In this document: piece after piece, positions 1 to 7,250 of the stretch | Layout: each line of letters opens with the position of its first letter | How positions within the stretch are numbered: position 1 is the first letter of the stretch | The notes under the pieces: model-generated | The model's database searches: none | What the model was told of the DNA's origin: nothing | Seen by the model: the letters and a program-made list of their open reading frames with translations, nothing else | Position numbers and translations under genes: made by a program | From: DASZHJ01 sp035263705 | Lineage (GTDB): Bacteria; Pseudomonadota; Alphaproteobacteria; ATCC43930; CGMCC-115725 | Direction: 5' to 3' | Length of the DNA: 21,302 bases | Assembly (NCBI GenBank): GCA_035263705.1 | Contig: DATFRA010000356.1 | Span: 1 to 21,302 of the forward strand

Positions 1-1
1 C

Positions 2-145
2 CTGGCCACGCACAGCAAGGATTTCCACTCGCGGCGCGGTTTGCTCGTGATGGTGGGCCAGCGGCGCAGCCAGCTCGACTACCTGAAGCGCACCGATCCC
101 GCCCGCTACGAGGCCCTGATCGACCGCTTGGGGTTGCGGCGCTGA
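2..145 (+). CDS. rpsO: Small ribosomal subunit protein S15, C-terminal part (cut by window edge)
   Basis: This is the last 47 codons of ribosomal protein S15, which binds 16S rRNA in the central domain of the 30S subunit. The frame runs open from base 2 to the TGA at 143-145. The translation contains the family's HSKDFHSRRGLL and RRSQLDYLKR segments and ends in LIDRLGLRR, the standard S15 C-terminus. S15 is usually about 89 residues, so roughly the first 42 lie upstream of the window. It precedes pnp, the common bacterial rpsO-pnp order. In E. coli the two genes share transcripts and PNPase takes part in rpsO mRNA decay; co-transcription here is inferred only from the order and spacing. Confidence 0.95.
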   Translation: MATHSKDFHSRRGLLVMVGQRRSQLDYLKRTDPARYEALIDRLGLRR

Positions 146-245
146 CGATGCCGCGATCTAGCGGCGCCCCCTCGCTCGCGCGGGCCCTGCTACCACCGGG
201 CGCGGGCATCCACTGTTCAACCGAGATACCGGGCGCGGCTAGCGC

Positions 246-282
246 GACCGCGGATTCGGCACTTGGCGCCGTCCGCGCGGTC
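246..282 (+). promoter_or_regulatory. Stem-loop in the pnp leader
   Basis: GACCGCGGA (246-254) pairs with TCCGCGCGGTC (272-282), with a 2-nt bulge. Inside it, CGGC (257-260) pairs with GCCG (268-271). No T-run follows, so it is a poor intrinsic terminator. In E. coli the pnp leader forms an RNase III-cleaved hairpin through which PNPase represses its own synthesis. An equivalent role here is inferred from position. The rest of 146-323 holds an 11-nt direct repeat, ACCGGGCGCGG, at 195-205 and 228-238. I saw no convincing promoter. Confidence 0.4.
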
Positions 283-323
283 GCCCCGCACCCTCACCCG
301 TTTCTGAAAGAAGGAAGAGAGAG

Positions 324-2489
324 ATGTTCCAGACATTCCGCAAGGAACTGACATGGGGCGGCCGCCGCCTCGTACTTGAGACCGGAAAGGTCGCGCGCCA
401 AGCAGACGGCGCCGTGATGGCGACCTACGGCGAGACCACGGTGCTCTGCACCGCGGTCGCCAATCGGCAGGTGAAGCCCGGGCAGGATTTCTTCCCGCTC
501 ACCGTCAACTACCAGGAAAAGACCTTTGCTGCCGGCAAGATCCCCGGTGGCTTCTTCAAGCGCGAGGGCCGGCCGTCCGAGAAGGAGACCCTGACCTCGC
601 GGCTCATCGACCGGCCGATCCGGCCGCTGTTCGCCCCGGGGTTCCGCAACGAGACACAGGTCATCTGCACGGTGCTGAGCCACGATCTGGAGAACGATCC
701 CGACATCGTGGCACTGGTCGGCGCCTCCGCCGCGTTGACCCTCTCCGGCATCCCGTTCCTGGGGCCCATCGGCGGCGCGCGCGTCGGCTATATAGACGGC
801 CAGTACGTGCTCAATCCCAAGCTCGACGAGATGCCGACGAGCCAGCTCGACCTCGTGGCCGCGGGCACGCAGGAAGGGGTGCTGATGGTGGAGTCCGAGG
901 CGAAGGAGCTCTCGGAGGACGTGATGCTGGGTGCCGTCATGTTCGGCCACCAGCAATTCCAGCCGGTGATCCAGGCGATCATCGAGCTCGCCGAGGCCTG
1001 CGCCAAGGAGCCATGGAACCTCGAGACCGCCTCGCCCGAGGCGGAGGCGATCGAGGCGAAGCTAAAGGACGCCATCTCCGGCGATCTCGCCACGGCCTAT
1101 GCCGAGGTGCAGAAGCAAGCGCGCCAGGACCGGCTCGACGCCGCCAAGGCCAAGGTGGAGGAGCTCTTCCCCGAGGAGCCGCAGCGCACCACCGCGCTCA
1201 AGCTGATCAAGGACCTCGAGAAGGACATCGTACGCGGCGCGATACTGGAGCGGGGCCAGCGCATCGACGGCCGCGACACCAAAACCGTGCGGCCGATCTC
1301 CTGCGAGGTGAGCGTGCTGCCGCGCGCCCATGGCTCGGCGCTCTTTACCCGAGGCGAGACCCAGGCCGTCGTGGTGACCACACTGGGCACCGGCCAAGAC
1401 GAGCAGATCATCGATGCGCTCGAGGGAGAGTACCGCGCGCATTTCATGCTGCATTACAATTTTCCACCTTACTCCACGGGCGAGGCGGGTCGCATGGGCT
1501 CGCCCGGCCGCCGCGAGATCGGCCACGGTAAGCTTGCATGGCGCGCCGTGCATCCGCTGCTGCCCGCCAAGGAGAGCTTCCCCTACACGATCCGCGTCGT
1601 CTCCGAGATCACGGAATCGAACGGCTCCTCGTCGATGGCGAGCGTCTGCGGCGCCTCGCTCTCGCTGATGGACGCGGGCGTGCCGCTCGCGAAGCCGGTC
1701 GCCGGCATCGCCATGGGCTTGATCAAGGAGGGCGCGCGCTTCGCCGTGCTCTCCGACATCCTCGGCGACGAGGATCATCTGGGCGACATGGACTTCAAGG
1801 TGGCCGGCACCGAGCAGGGCGTCACGGCCTTGCAGATGGACATCAAGATCACCTCGATCACCGAGGAGATCATGCGGACCGCGCTCGGACAGGCGAAAGA
1901 CGGCCGGATGCACATCCTCGGCGAGATGGCGAAGGCGCTCGCCGCCGCTCGCGAGGCCGTTTCCGGCAACGCGCCCCGGATCACCACGATCCACATCCCA
2001 AAGGACAAGATCCGCGAAGTCATCGGCTCCGGCGGCAAGGTGATCCGCGAGATCTGCGAGGTGACCGGCGCCAAGATCGACATCGAGGACGACGGCACCA
2101 TCAAGGTGGCGGCCGTGGACGCCTCCGCCTCGCAGGCAGCGATCGACTGGATCCGCGGCATCGTCGCGGAGCCCGAGGTCGGCGTGATCTACTCCGGCAA
2201 GGTCGTGAAGATCATGGACTTCGGCGCCTTCGTGAATTTCCTGGGCGCCCGCGACGGTCTGGTCCACATCAGCGAGCTCGCGCCCTATCGCGTCGGCAAG
2301 ACCGCCGACATCGTCAAGGTCGGTGACCAGGTGAAGGTCAAGGTCCTGGGCTTCGACGATCGCGGCAAGGTGAAGCTCAGCATGAAGCAGGTCGATCAGG
2401 CGACCGGCGAGGACATCTCCGCGAAGCTCGAGGCCGAGCGGCGGGAGCGCCACCGCGAGCGCGACGGCAAGGAGCACGCGGCGTCTTAG
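324..2489 (+). CDS. pnp: Polyribonucleotide nucleotidyltransferase (PNPase)
   Basis: PNPase is the phosphorolytic 3'-to-5' exoribonuclease of mRNA decay; it releases nucleoside diphosphates and can join the RNA degradosome. The 721-residue product has the usual length and full domain order. The first RNase PH domain is at about 12-144 and carries FFKREGRPSE. A helical linker leads to the second RNase PH domain at about 325-460 onward, with the phosphate-binding serine stretch ESNGSSSM (serines 435-437). The catalytic DILGDEDHLGDMDF motif has Asp482 and Asp488. A KH domain starts near 553 with GSGG at 568-571, and an S1 domain starts near 620. The ATG at 324 follows an AAGGAAGAG ribosome-binding site. 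The gene lies 178 nt behind rpsO and 6 nt before the next gene. Confidence 0.98.
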   Translation: MFQTFRKELTWGGRRLVLETGKVARQADGAVMATYGETTVLCTAVANRQVKPGQDFFPLTVNYQEKTFAAGKIPGGFFKREGRPSEKETLTSRLIDRPIRPLFAPGFRNETQVICTVLSHDLENDPDIVALVGASAALTLSGIPFLGPIGGARVGYIDGQYVLNPKLDEMPTSQLDLVAAGTQEGVLMVESEAKELSEDVMLGAVMFGHQQFQPVIQAIIELAEACAKEPWNLETASPEAEAIEAKLKDAISGDLATAYAEVQKQARQDRLDAAKAKVEELFPEEPQRTTALKLIKDLEKDIVRGAILERGQRIDGRDTKTVRPISCEVSVLPRAHGSALFTRGETQAVVVTTLGTGQDEQIIDALEGEYRAHFMLHYNFPPYSTGEAGRMGSPGRREIGHGKLAWRAVHPLLPAKESFPYTIRVVSEITESNGSSSMASVCGASLSLMDAGVPLAKPVAGIAMGLIKEGARFAVLSDILGDEDHLGDMDFKVAGTEQGVTALQMDIKITSITEEIMRTALGQAKDGRMHILGEMAKALAAAREAVSGNAPRITTIHIPKDKIREVIGSGGKVIREICEVTGAKIDIEDDGTIKVAAVDASASQAAIDWIRGIVAEPEVGVIYSGKVVKIMDFGAFVNFLGARDGLVHISELAPYRVGKTADIVKVGDQVKVKVLGFDDRGKVKLSMKQVDQATGEDISAKLEAERRERHRERDGKEHAAS

Positions 2490-2495
2490 TGGGCG

Positions 2496-3275
2496 GTGAC
2501 CGCGTCCGCCGCCCGTAAATCAAGACCCGGTCACGCGCTGCCGCGGGTGATCGGGCATCGCGGTGCCTGCGGCTTGGCGCCGGAGAACACCGTCGCGTCC
2601 TTTTGCAAGGCGGCGGAGCTCGGCGTGCGTTGGGTCGAGTTCGACGTGCACCTCTCGGCCGACGGCGTGCCAGTGGTCATCCACGATGACACGGTCAACC
2701 GCACGACCAGCGGTCGCGGCAGGGTCGCATCGCTCACCCTCGCGGAGCTCCGGGCGCTCGATGCGGGCACGTGGTTCCAGCCCCGCTTTCACGGTGAGCG
2801 CGTGCCCACGCTCGAAGAAATCGTGGCACTCCTCGGCAAGCTCGGCCTCGGCGCCGTCGTCGAGATCAAGCCATCGCCAGGCGCCGAAGCCACGACTGCC
2901 GAGGCAACCGTCCGCCTGCTCCTCAAGCTTTGGCCCGACCATCTGCCGCCGCCGATGGTGTCGAGCTTCGAGGTCGAGGCACTCGAGCGGGCGCACGACG
3001 TAGCGCCGGGAATCGCGCGCGCGCTGCTGGTCGGTCGTGTCCGTGACGGCTGGGAACAGGAGATCGACCGCCTCGGCTGCACGGCGCTCCACGCCGATCA
3101 GGATCGCCTCGATGCGACGACCGTCGCTTCGGTCTCGCACGCGGGGCTGCCGCTCTTCGCCTATACCGTCAACGATACCGCCCGCGCGGCGGATCTGTTC
3201 AAATGGGGTGTCGCCGCCGTGTTCACCGACCGGCCGGACCTGATCGAGCCGGTCGCGCGAACGGCAGCCCTTTGA
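2496..3275 (+). CDS. Glycerophosphodiester phosphodiesterase family protein
   Basis: The 259-residue product belongs to the GDPD TIM-barrel family, which hydrolyses deacylated phospholipids to glycerol 3-phosphate and an alcohol. Visible motifs are GHRGACGLAPENT with catalytic His21 and metal ligand Glu30, VEFDVH with Glu48 and Asp50, and VIHDDTVNRTT with the second catalytic His63. EIKPSPG follows in the middle of the barrel. No signal peptide is evident, so it is probably cytoplasmic, as E. coli UgpQ is. The GTG at 2496 is the first start in frame after the pnp stop. It has no good ribosome-binding site, and AAGGAG inside the pnp end is about 22 nt away, so the start is uncertain. The 6-nt gap suggests co-transcription with pnp. 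Its exact substrate cannot be read from the sequence. Confidence 0.9.
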   Translation: MTASAARKSRPGHALPRVIGHRGACGLAPENTVASFCKAAELGVRWVEFDVHLSADGVPVVIHDDTVNRTTSGRGRVASLTLAELRALDAGTWFQPRFHGERVPTLEEIVALLGKLGLGAVVEIKPSPGAEATTAEATVRLLLKLWPDHLPPPMVSSFEVEALERAHDVAPGIARALLVGRVRDGWEQEIDRLGCTALHADQDRLDATTVASVSHAGLPLFAYTVNDTARAADLFKWGVAAVFTDRPDLIEPVARTAAL

Positions 3276-3350
3276 TTATTGCGGTGGCAATCAATACATA
3301 TGCGGCATGACGCCAGGCCGGGCGAACCGGCCGGACCGGGCTGAACGCGT

Positions 3351-3356
3351 GGGGAG
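3351..3356 (+). promoter_or_regulatory. Ribosome-binding site supporting a GTG start at 3361
   Basis: GGGGAG sits 4 nt before GTG at 3361. The alternative ATG at 3307, in the same frame, has no purine-rich element upstream and would add 18 residues of low-complexity sequence. Family members as I recall them begin close to the LKSLVISGREVLPL segment, which also fits 3361. Confidence 0.5.
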
Positions 3357-3360
3357 TACT

Positions 3361-4758
3361 GTGAGGGCGTTGAAATCTCTAGTGATTTCCGGGCGCGAGG
3401 TGCTGCCTCTGGTGGAAGGCGGCAAGGGCATCTCGGTCTCGAACGGCGAGAGCTCGGGCGCCTGGGCGGCCTCGGGCGGGGTCGGCACTTTCTCGGGCGT
3501 CAATGCCGACAGCCTCGACGAGGAGGGCCGGCGGAAGACGCAGCTCTATTACGGCAGGACGCGCCGCGAGCGCCACGAGGAGCTGATCCGCTACGCGATC
3601 GCGGGCGGGATCCATCAGGCGAAGGTCGCCTACGAGCGCGCGAACGGCCAGGGTCGCCTCCACATGAACGTGCTCTGGGAGATGGCGGCGGCGGAGCGCA
3701 TCCTGCACGGCGTGCTGGAGGGCGCGCGCGGACTCATCAACGGCGTCACTTGCGGCGCCGGCATGCCTTACCGGATCGCGGAGATCTGCGCGAAGTACGG
3801 CGTGCACTATTACCCGATCGTGTCTTCGGCGCGCGCCTTCCGTGCGCTCTGGAAGCGCGCTTACCACAAGTTCCGCGACTGGCTCGGCGGCGTGGTCTAC
3901 GAGGACCCCTGGCTCGCCGGCGGACACAACGGACTCTCCAATGTCGAGGATCCCGAGAAGCCCGGCGCGCCCTTCCCGCGAGTCCTCGAGCTACGCCAGC
4001 TCATGCGCGAGTACGGCCTCCAGGAGACGCCCATCTTCATGGCGGGCGGCGTCTGGTGTCTCCGCGAGTGGGAGGATTGGATCGACAATCCCGAGCTCGG
4101 CCCGACCGCATTCCAGTTCGGCACGCGGCCGCTCCTCACGAAGGAGAGCCCGATCTCCGACAAGTGGAAGCAGAAGCTGCTGACCCTCAAGGAGGGCGAC
4201 GTCTACCTGAACCGGTTCAGCCCAACCGGATTCTATTCATCGGCCGTGCGGAATGCGTTCCTGAACGAGCTCGGCGCCCGCAACGAGCGCCAGGTCGCCT
4301 ACACGGTCGAGCCCGTGGGCGATCACCTGGCGCCGCAGCAGGTGGGCGCGCGCGGACGGCTCGTCTACTTGACGCCGCACGACCGCGACCGTGCTCAGGG
4401 CTGGATCGCCCAAGGCTTCACCGAGGCATTGCGCACGCCAGACTCCACGCTGGTCTTCGTGACGCCCGAGAAAGCGCTGGAGATCCGCACCGACCAGATC
4501 AACTGCATGGGCTGCCTCTCCGCCTGCCAGTTCTCCAACTGGGCCCAGAACGAGGCAGGCACCACGGGCAAGAAGGCGGACCCCCGCAGCTTCTGCATCC
4601 AGAAGACGCTGCAGGCGATCAGCCATTCCGACGACGTCGAGTTCCAGCTGATGTTCGCGGGCCACAACGCCTACCGCTTCGCCGGCGACCCCTTCTACAG
4701 CAACGGCTTCATCCCGACGGTGAAGGAGTTGGTCGCGCGGCTGCTGACCGGCGACTAG
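3361..4758 (+). CDS. Nitronate monooxygenase-like flavin oxidoreductase with C-terminal Cys cluster
   Basis: The 465-residue product resembles the NAD(P)H-dependent FMN TIM-barrel proteins grouped with 2-nitropropane dioxygenase/nitronate monooxygenase. Signs are an N-terminal substrate loop with VEGGKGISVSNGESSGAWA, the GVTCGAGMPYRIAEICAKYG stretch, and the FMN-phosphate-type segments IFMAGGVW and AFQFGTRPLL. It is longer than the usual 320-360 residues. The extra C-terminal region carries Cys382-x2-Cys385-x3-Cys389 and Cys412, a pattern that could hold an Fe-S cluster or zinc. The GTG at 3361 is chosen on its ribosome-binding site; an ATG at 3307 is possible. It ends 78 nt before the Irr-like gene and could belong to the same redox block. 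The true substrate is unknown; nitronate oxidation is only the family label. Confidence 0.8.
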   Translation: MRALKSLVISGREVLPLVEGGKGISVSNGESSGAWAASGGVGTFSGVNADSLDEEGRRKTQLYYGRTRRERHEELIRYAIAGGIHQAKVAYERANGQGRLHMNVLWEMAAAERILHGVLEGARGLINGVTCGAGMPYRIAEICAKYGVHYYPIVSSARAFRALWKRAYHKFRDWLGGVVYEDPWLAGGHNGLSNVEDPEKPGAPFPRVLELRQLMREYGLQETPIFMAGGVWCLREWEDWIDNPELGPTAFQFGTRPLLTKESPISDKWKQKLLTLKEGDVYLNRFSPTGFYSSAVRNAFLNELGARNERQVAYTVEPVGDHLAPQQVGARGRLVYLTPHDRDRAQGWIAQGFTEALRTPDSTLVFVTPEKALEIRTDQINCMGCLSACQFSNWAQNEAGTTGKKADPRSFCIQKTLQAISHSDDVEFQLMFAGHNAYRFAGDPFYSNGFIPTVKELVARLLTGD

Positions 4759-4780
4759 TCGCGGCGTTGCCGGCGCCCAT

Positions 4781-4808
4781 TTGCCGCGTCCACCCCATTT
4801 GGGATACA
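4781..4808 (+). promoter_or_regulatory. Possible promoter for the Irr-like gene
   Basis: TTGCCG (4781-4786) and GATACA (4803-4808) are separated by 16 nt in the 78-nt gap before the Fur-family gene. The -35 is a fair match and the -10 is weak. It would give a leader of about 20 nt. No Irr-box-like palindrome was seen in this gap. Confidence 0.3.
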
Positions 4809-4836
4809 CTCCCATCCTCTATCATCCATTCCTCGC

Positions 4837-5271
4837 ATGACAGCATCCGCCGCACCCCGTCCTTACGCTAACGCACTCGAGCTGTTGCGCACGGCGAAGT
4901 TGCGACCCACACGGCAGCGCCTCGCGCTCGCGCGCCTGCTGTTCGAGAAGGGCGATCGTCACGTCACCGCCGAGCAACTGCACGGCGAGGCGCAGGCGGC
5001 CTCGGTTCGCGTGTCGCTCGCCACGGTCTACAACACGCTCCATCAGTTCATCGGTGCGGGACTCTTGCGCGAGGTCGTGGTGGACCCCGGCCGCTCGTAC
5101 TTCGACACGAACGTCAGCGATCATCATCACTTCTTCCACGAGGACTGCGGCCGCCTGCAGGACATCCCCGGCGAGCGCCTGGGTGTGGCGGAGCTGCCGG
5201 CGCCGCCCGCCGGTACGCAGATCCGGCGCGTTGACGTCATCATCCGCGTGAACCCCGAACGGTCGCGCTGA
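4837..5271 (+). CDS. irr: Fur-family transcriptional regulator, Irr-like
   Basis: The 144-residue protein is a Fur superfamily DNA-binding regulator closest to alphaproteobacterial Irr, the heme- and iron-responsive regulator. The N-terminal winged helix has LRPTRQRLALARLLF (22-36) and the recognition-helix segment SLATVYNTL (60-68), both typical of Irr. Next come SYFDTNVSDHHHFF with the histidine triplet 96-98 and RRVDVIIRV near the end. The histidine triplet is where heme is bound in rhizobial Irr. The CxxC pairs of zinc-type Fur and PerR are absent; the only Cys is Cys104. The N-terminal heme motif described for Bradyrhizobium Irr is also absent. An Irr-box-like palindrome lies directly downstream, before the rubrerythrin gene, so control of that gene is likely. 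The ATG at 4837 has no strong ribosome-binding site. Confidence 0.85.
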   Translation: MTASAAPRPYANALELLRTAKLRPTRQRLALARLLFEKGDRHVTAEQLHGEAQAASVRVSLATVYNTLHQFIGAGLLREVVVDPGRSYFDTNVSDHHHFFHEDCGRLQDIPGERLGVAELPAPPAGTQIRRVDVIIRVNPERSR

Positions 5272-5304
5272 CCCGCGCGCCACGGTTTCGGCGTCGTCAC
5301 AATA

Positions 5305-5319
5305 TTAGAACTATTCCAA
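5305..5319 (+). promoter_or_regulatory. Irr-box (ICE-like) operator
   Basis: TTAGAACTATTCCAA is a near-perfect palindrome: TTAGAA, 3 nt, TTCCAA, with one mismatch to TTCTAA. It resembles the TTAGAA-N3-TTCTAA core of Irr boxes described for alphaproteobacteria (consensus from memory). It is 4 nt upstream of a TTGACA -35 box and centred about 48 nt before the predicted transcription start. It follows directly after a gene for an Irr-like protein. From its position, either activation or repression is possible. Confidence 0.7.
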
Positions 5320-5323
5320 TCTA

Positions 5324-5353
5324 TTGACAGGAGTGCGGGCAGCGGTCCATAAC
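5324..5353 (+). promoter_or_regulatory. Sigma-70-type promoter of the rubrerythrin operon
   Basis: A perfect TTGACA (5324-5329) is followed after 18 nt by CATAAC (5348-5353), matching 4 of 6 positions of TATAAT. The predicted start near 5360 gives a leader of about 46 nt before the rubrerythrin ATG, which has a strong GAGGAGG at 5395-5401. The Irr-box-like site lies just upstream. Confidence 0.6.
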
Positions 5354-5406
5354 GCCCATCCTGGATTCCTTTCGCTCCGGACCCATCCATCATCGAGGAG
5401 GCGCCA

Positions 5407-5823
5407 ATGCCGTCGCTGAAAGGCACGAAGACCGAGGCAAACCTGAAGGCCGCGTTCGCCGGCGAGAGCCAGGCCAACCGCCGCTATCTCTATTTCGCGC
5501 AGAAGGCGGACGTCGAGGGCTACAACGACGTCGCGGCCGTGTTCCGCTCCACCGCCGAGGGCGAGACCGGCCACGCGCACGGCCATCTCGAGTTCCTCGA
5601 GGAGACCGGCGACCCCGCCACCGGCAAGCCGATCGGCGGTACCGGCGACAACCTCAAGGCCGCGATCGCCGGCGAGACCCACGAGTACACCGACATGTAC
5701 CCGGGCATGGCCCGCACCGCGCGCCAAGAAGGCTTCGACGAGATCGCCGACTGGTTCGAGACGCTCGCCAAGGCCGAGAAGTCCCACGCCGGCCGCTTCC
5801 AGAAGGCGCTCGACGCGCTCTGA
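5407..5823 (+). CDS. Rubrerythrin-like di-iron protein without rubredoxin domain
   Basis: The 138-residue ferritin-like protein keeps all the di-iron ligands of rubrerythrin: Glu20, Glu53 and His56 (ExxH), Glu90 and Glu93, and Glu124 and His127 (second ExxH). Rubrerythrins reduce hydrogen peroxide to water with electrons from rubredoxin or another carrier. The C-terminal rubredoxin domain of classical rubrerythrin is absent: there are no cysteines at all, and the protein stops after the four-helix bundle. Electrons must therefore come from a separate partner. The ATG at 5407 has GAGGAGG 5 nt upstream, the strongest ribosome-binding site in this block, which suggests high expression. The Fe-S protein and DUF3501 genes follow on the same strand. 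Confidence 0.93.
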   Translation: MPSLKGTKTEANLKAAFAGESQANRRYLYFAQKADVEGYNDVAAVFRSTAEGETGHAHGHLEFLEETGDPATGKPIGGTGDNLKAAIAGETHEYTDMYPGMARTARQEGFDEIADWFETLAKAEKSHAGRFQKALDAL

Positions 5824-5847
5824 TGCTCTGAGCCTTGGAGATCGCGG

Positions 5848-5871
5848 GGGCGCCTCGAGAGCGAGGCGCCC
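5848..5871 (+). terminator. Strong hairpin between the rubrerythrin and Fe-S genes
   Basis: GGGCGCCTCG (5848-5857) and CGAGGCGCCC (5862-5871) form a perfect 10-bp GC-rich stem with an AGAG loop. No T-run follows, so it may be an attenuator or an RNA 3'-end stabiliser rather than a full terminator. It lies 24 nt after the rubrerythrin stop and 26 nt before the next ATG. It could set a higher level for rubrerythrin than for the two downstream genes. Confidence 0.5.
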
Positions 5872-5897
5872 TTCGCGCTCCTGAGAGCGAGAATCCC

Positions 5898-7250
5898 ATG
5901 CGCGAAGGCAGCCTAGATGCGCCGATCCGCCATCCCATCGACTGGGAGGACCCGGACTTCGCCGACCTCGCGAAGATCGAGGCAGAGATGCACCGGGTGT
6001 TCGAGATCTGCCACGGCTGCCGGCGCTGCTTCAATCTCTGCGACAGCTTTCCGCGGCTCTTCGAGCTGATCGATTCAGCGCCGAGTGAGGACCTCGACGC
6101 CGTCGATCGCAAGGACTACGCGAAGGTCGCGGATGCCTGCACGCTCTGCGACCTGTGCTTCATGACCAAGTGTCCCTACGTGCCGCCGCACGAGTTCAAT
6201 GTCGATTTTCCGCATCTGATGCTGCGCTATCGAGCGGCGGAGCTGAAGGCCGGGAAGGTCACGTGGGCACGCCGCCAGCTGGCGGAAACCGACCGTACCG
6301 GCAACCTCGCGGGAAAAATGGCGCCGCTCGCGAACTGGGCGAGCAAGACGGGGAACGCGCTGACGCGTCCCGCGCTCGAGTCCGTGGCGGGCCTCGACCG
6401 CCGCGCGGCTTTGCCGAGGTTCCACGGCAAGACCTTCGTGATGCGCGCCAAGGATAGCGCGCCCGCCGTCAACCGGACGGCGCCCGGCTTCGGCCGCAAG
6501 GCCGTGCTCTACGCCACGTGCTTCGCGAACTACAACAGCCCGGGGATCGGCGACGCGGCGCGTGCCGTGCTCGCGCACAACGGCGTCGAGACCGAGGTCG
6601 CCTATCCCGGCTGCTGCGGCATGCCGAAGCTCGAGCAAGGCGATCTCGCCGCCGTGGCGGCCGGCGCGCGCAAGCTCGCGGGCGAACTCGGCACCTATAT
6701 CGAGCGCGGCTATGACGTCGTCGCCCTCGTCCCCTCCTGCGCGCTCATGCTCAAATTCGAGTGGCCGCTGATCCTGCCGAAGGACGAGAGCATCAATCGA
6801 TTGGCCGATGCGACCTTCGACGTCAGCGAGTACGTGGTCGCCATCGCGAAGAAGGAGGGGCTGGCGCCGGGGCTGAAGGCGCTGCCCGGCGGCGTCACCG
6901 TGCACCTCGCTTGCCATGCCCGCGCCCAGAACATGGGCGCCAAGGCCGCGGAGATGCTGCGCCTCCTGCCGGATACCGACGTCGCCGTCATCGAGCGCTG
7001 CTCGGGCCACGGCGGCTCATGGGGCGCCATGAAGGAGAATTTCGAGACCGCGCTCAAGGTGGGAAAGCCCGTGGCGAAGCAGGCTGCAAAGAGCGCGAAG
7101 GCGTTTCTCGCGTCGGAATGCCCGCTCGCGGGCATGCACATCGTCCAGGGCATGGAAGCGCTCGATGGCGAGACGAGAGTGCCCACCGAGGCCTTCCACC
7201 CGATCGAGCTGATGGCCCGGGCCTATGGCCTCTCCCCGGGAACGTCGTGA
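5898..7250 (+). CDS. Two-[4Fe-4S] CCG-domain protein, GlpC/HdrD-like
   Basis: The 450-residue product looks like the Fe-S electron-transfer subunits related to GlpC and heterodisulfide reductase subunit D. The N-terminal third has two [4Fe-4S] motifs: Cys38-x2-Cys41-x2-Cys44-x3-Cys48, and Cys81-x2-Cys84-x2-Cys87-x4-Cys92 followed by Pro. The rest carries two cysteine-rich CCG-type regions, seen as YATCFANY with GCCGMPKLE, and LACHARAQ with ERCSGHGGSWG. In the second, CSG stands where CCG is usual. No flavin or membrane domain is present. The ATG at 5898 is preferred to a TTG at 5835, because the longer reading runs through the 5848-5871 hairpin. The gene overlaps the DUF3501 start by one base (TGATG), so the two are probably translated together. 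Electron delivery to rubrerythrin is inferred from context. Confidence 0.88.
   Translation: MREGSLDAPIRHPIDWEDPDFADLAKIEAEMHRVFEICHGCRRCFNLCDSFPRLFELIDSAPSEDLDAVDRKDYAKVADACTLCDLCFMTKCPYVPPHEFNVDFPHLMLRYRAAELKAGKVTWARRQLAETDRTGNLAGKMAPLANWASKTGNALTRPALESVAGLDRRAALPRFHGKTFVMRAKDSAPAVNRTAPGFGRKAVLYATCFANYNSPGIGDAARAVLAHNGVETEVAYPGCCGMPKLEQGDLAAVAAGARKLAGELGTYIERGYDVVALVPSCALMLKFEWPLILPKDESINRLADATFDVSEYVVAIAKKEGLAPGLKALPGGVTVHLACHARAQNMGAKAAEMLRLLPDTDVAVIERCSGHGGSWGAMKENFETALKVGKPVAKQAAKSAKAFLASECPLAGMHIVQGMEALDGETRVPTEAFHPIELMARAYGLSPGTS

Noticed and set aside
148..351. 67-codon open frame in the rpsO-pnp gap
   Set aside because: It overlaps the pnp start, has no ribosome-binding site, and its sequence is only that expected of GC-rich leader DNA.
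1062..2477. 471-codon minus-strand open frame opposite pnp
   Set aside because: It is a mirror of the high-GC codon pattern of pnp. Its translation is Leu/Asp/His-rich with no family features, while pnp on the plus strand is complete.
3278..3291. Small inverted repeat ATTGC-GGTG-GCAAT after the phosphodiesterase gene
   Set aside because: A 5-bp stem with no T-run is too weak for a terminator or operator call.
4751..4762. 12-bp palindrome GCGACTAGTCGC over the stop of the flavoprotein gene
   Set aside because: Several perfect 12-bp palindromes are expected by chance in 21 kb, and no partner site or promoter aligns with it.
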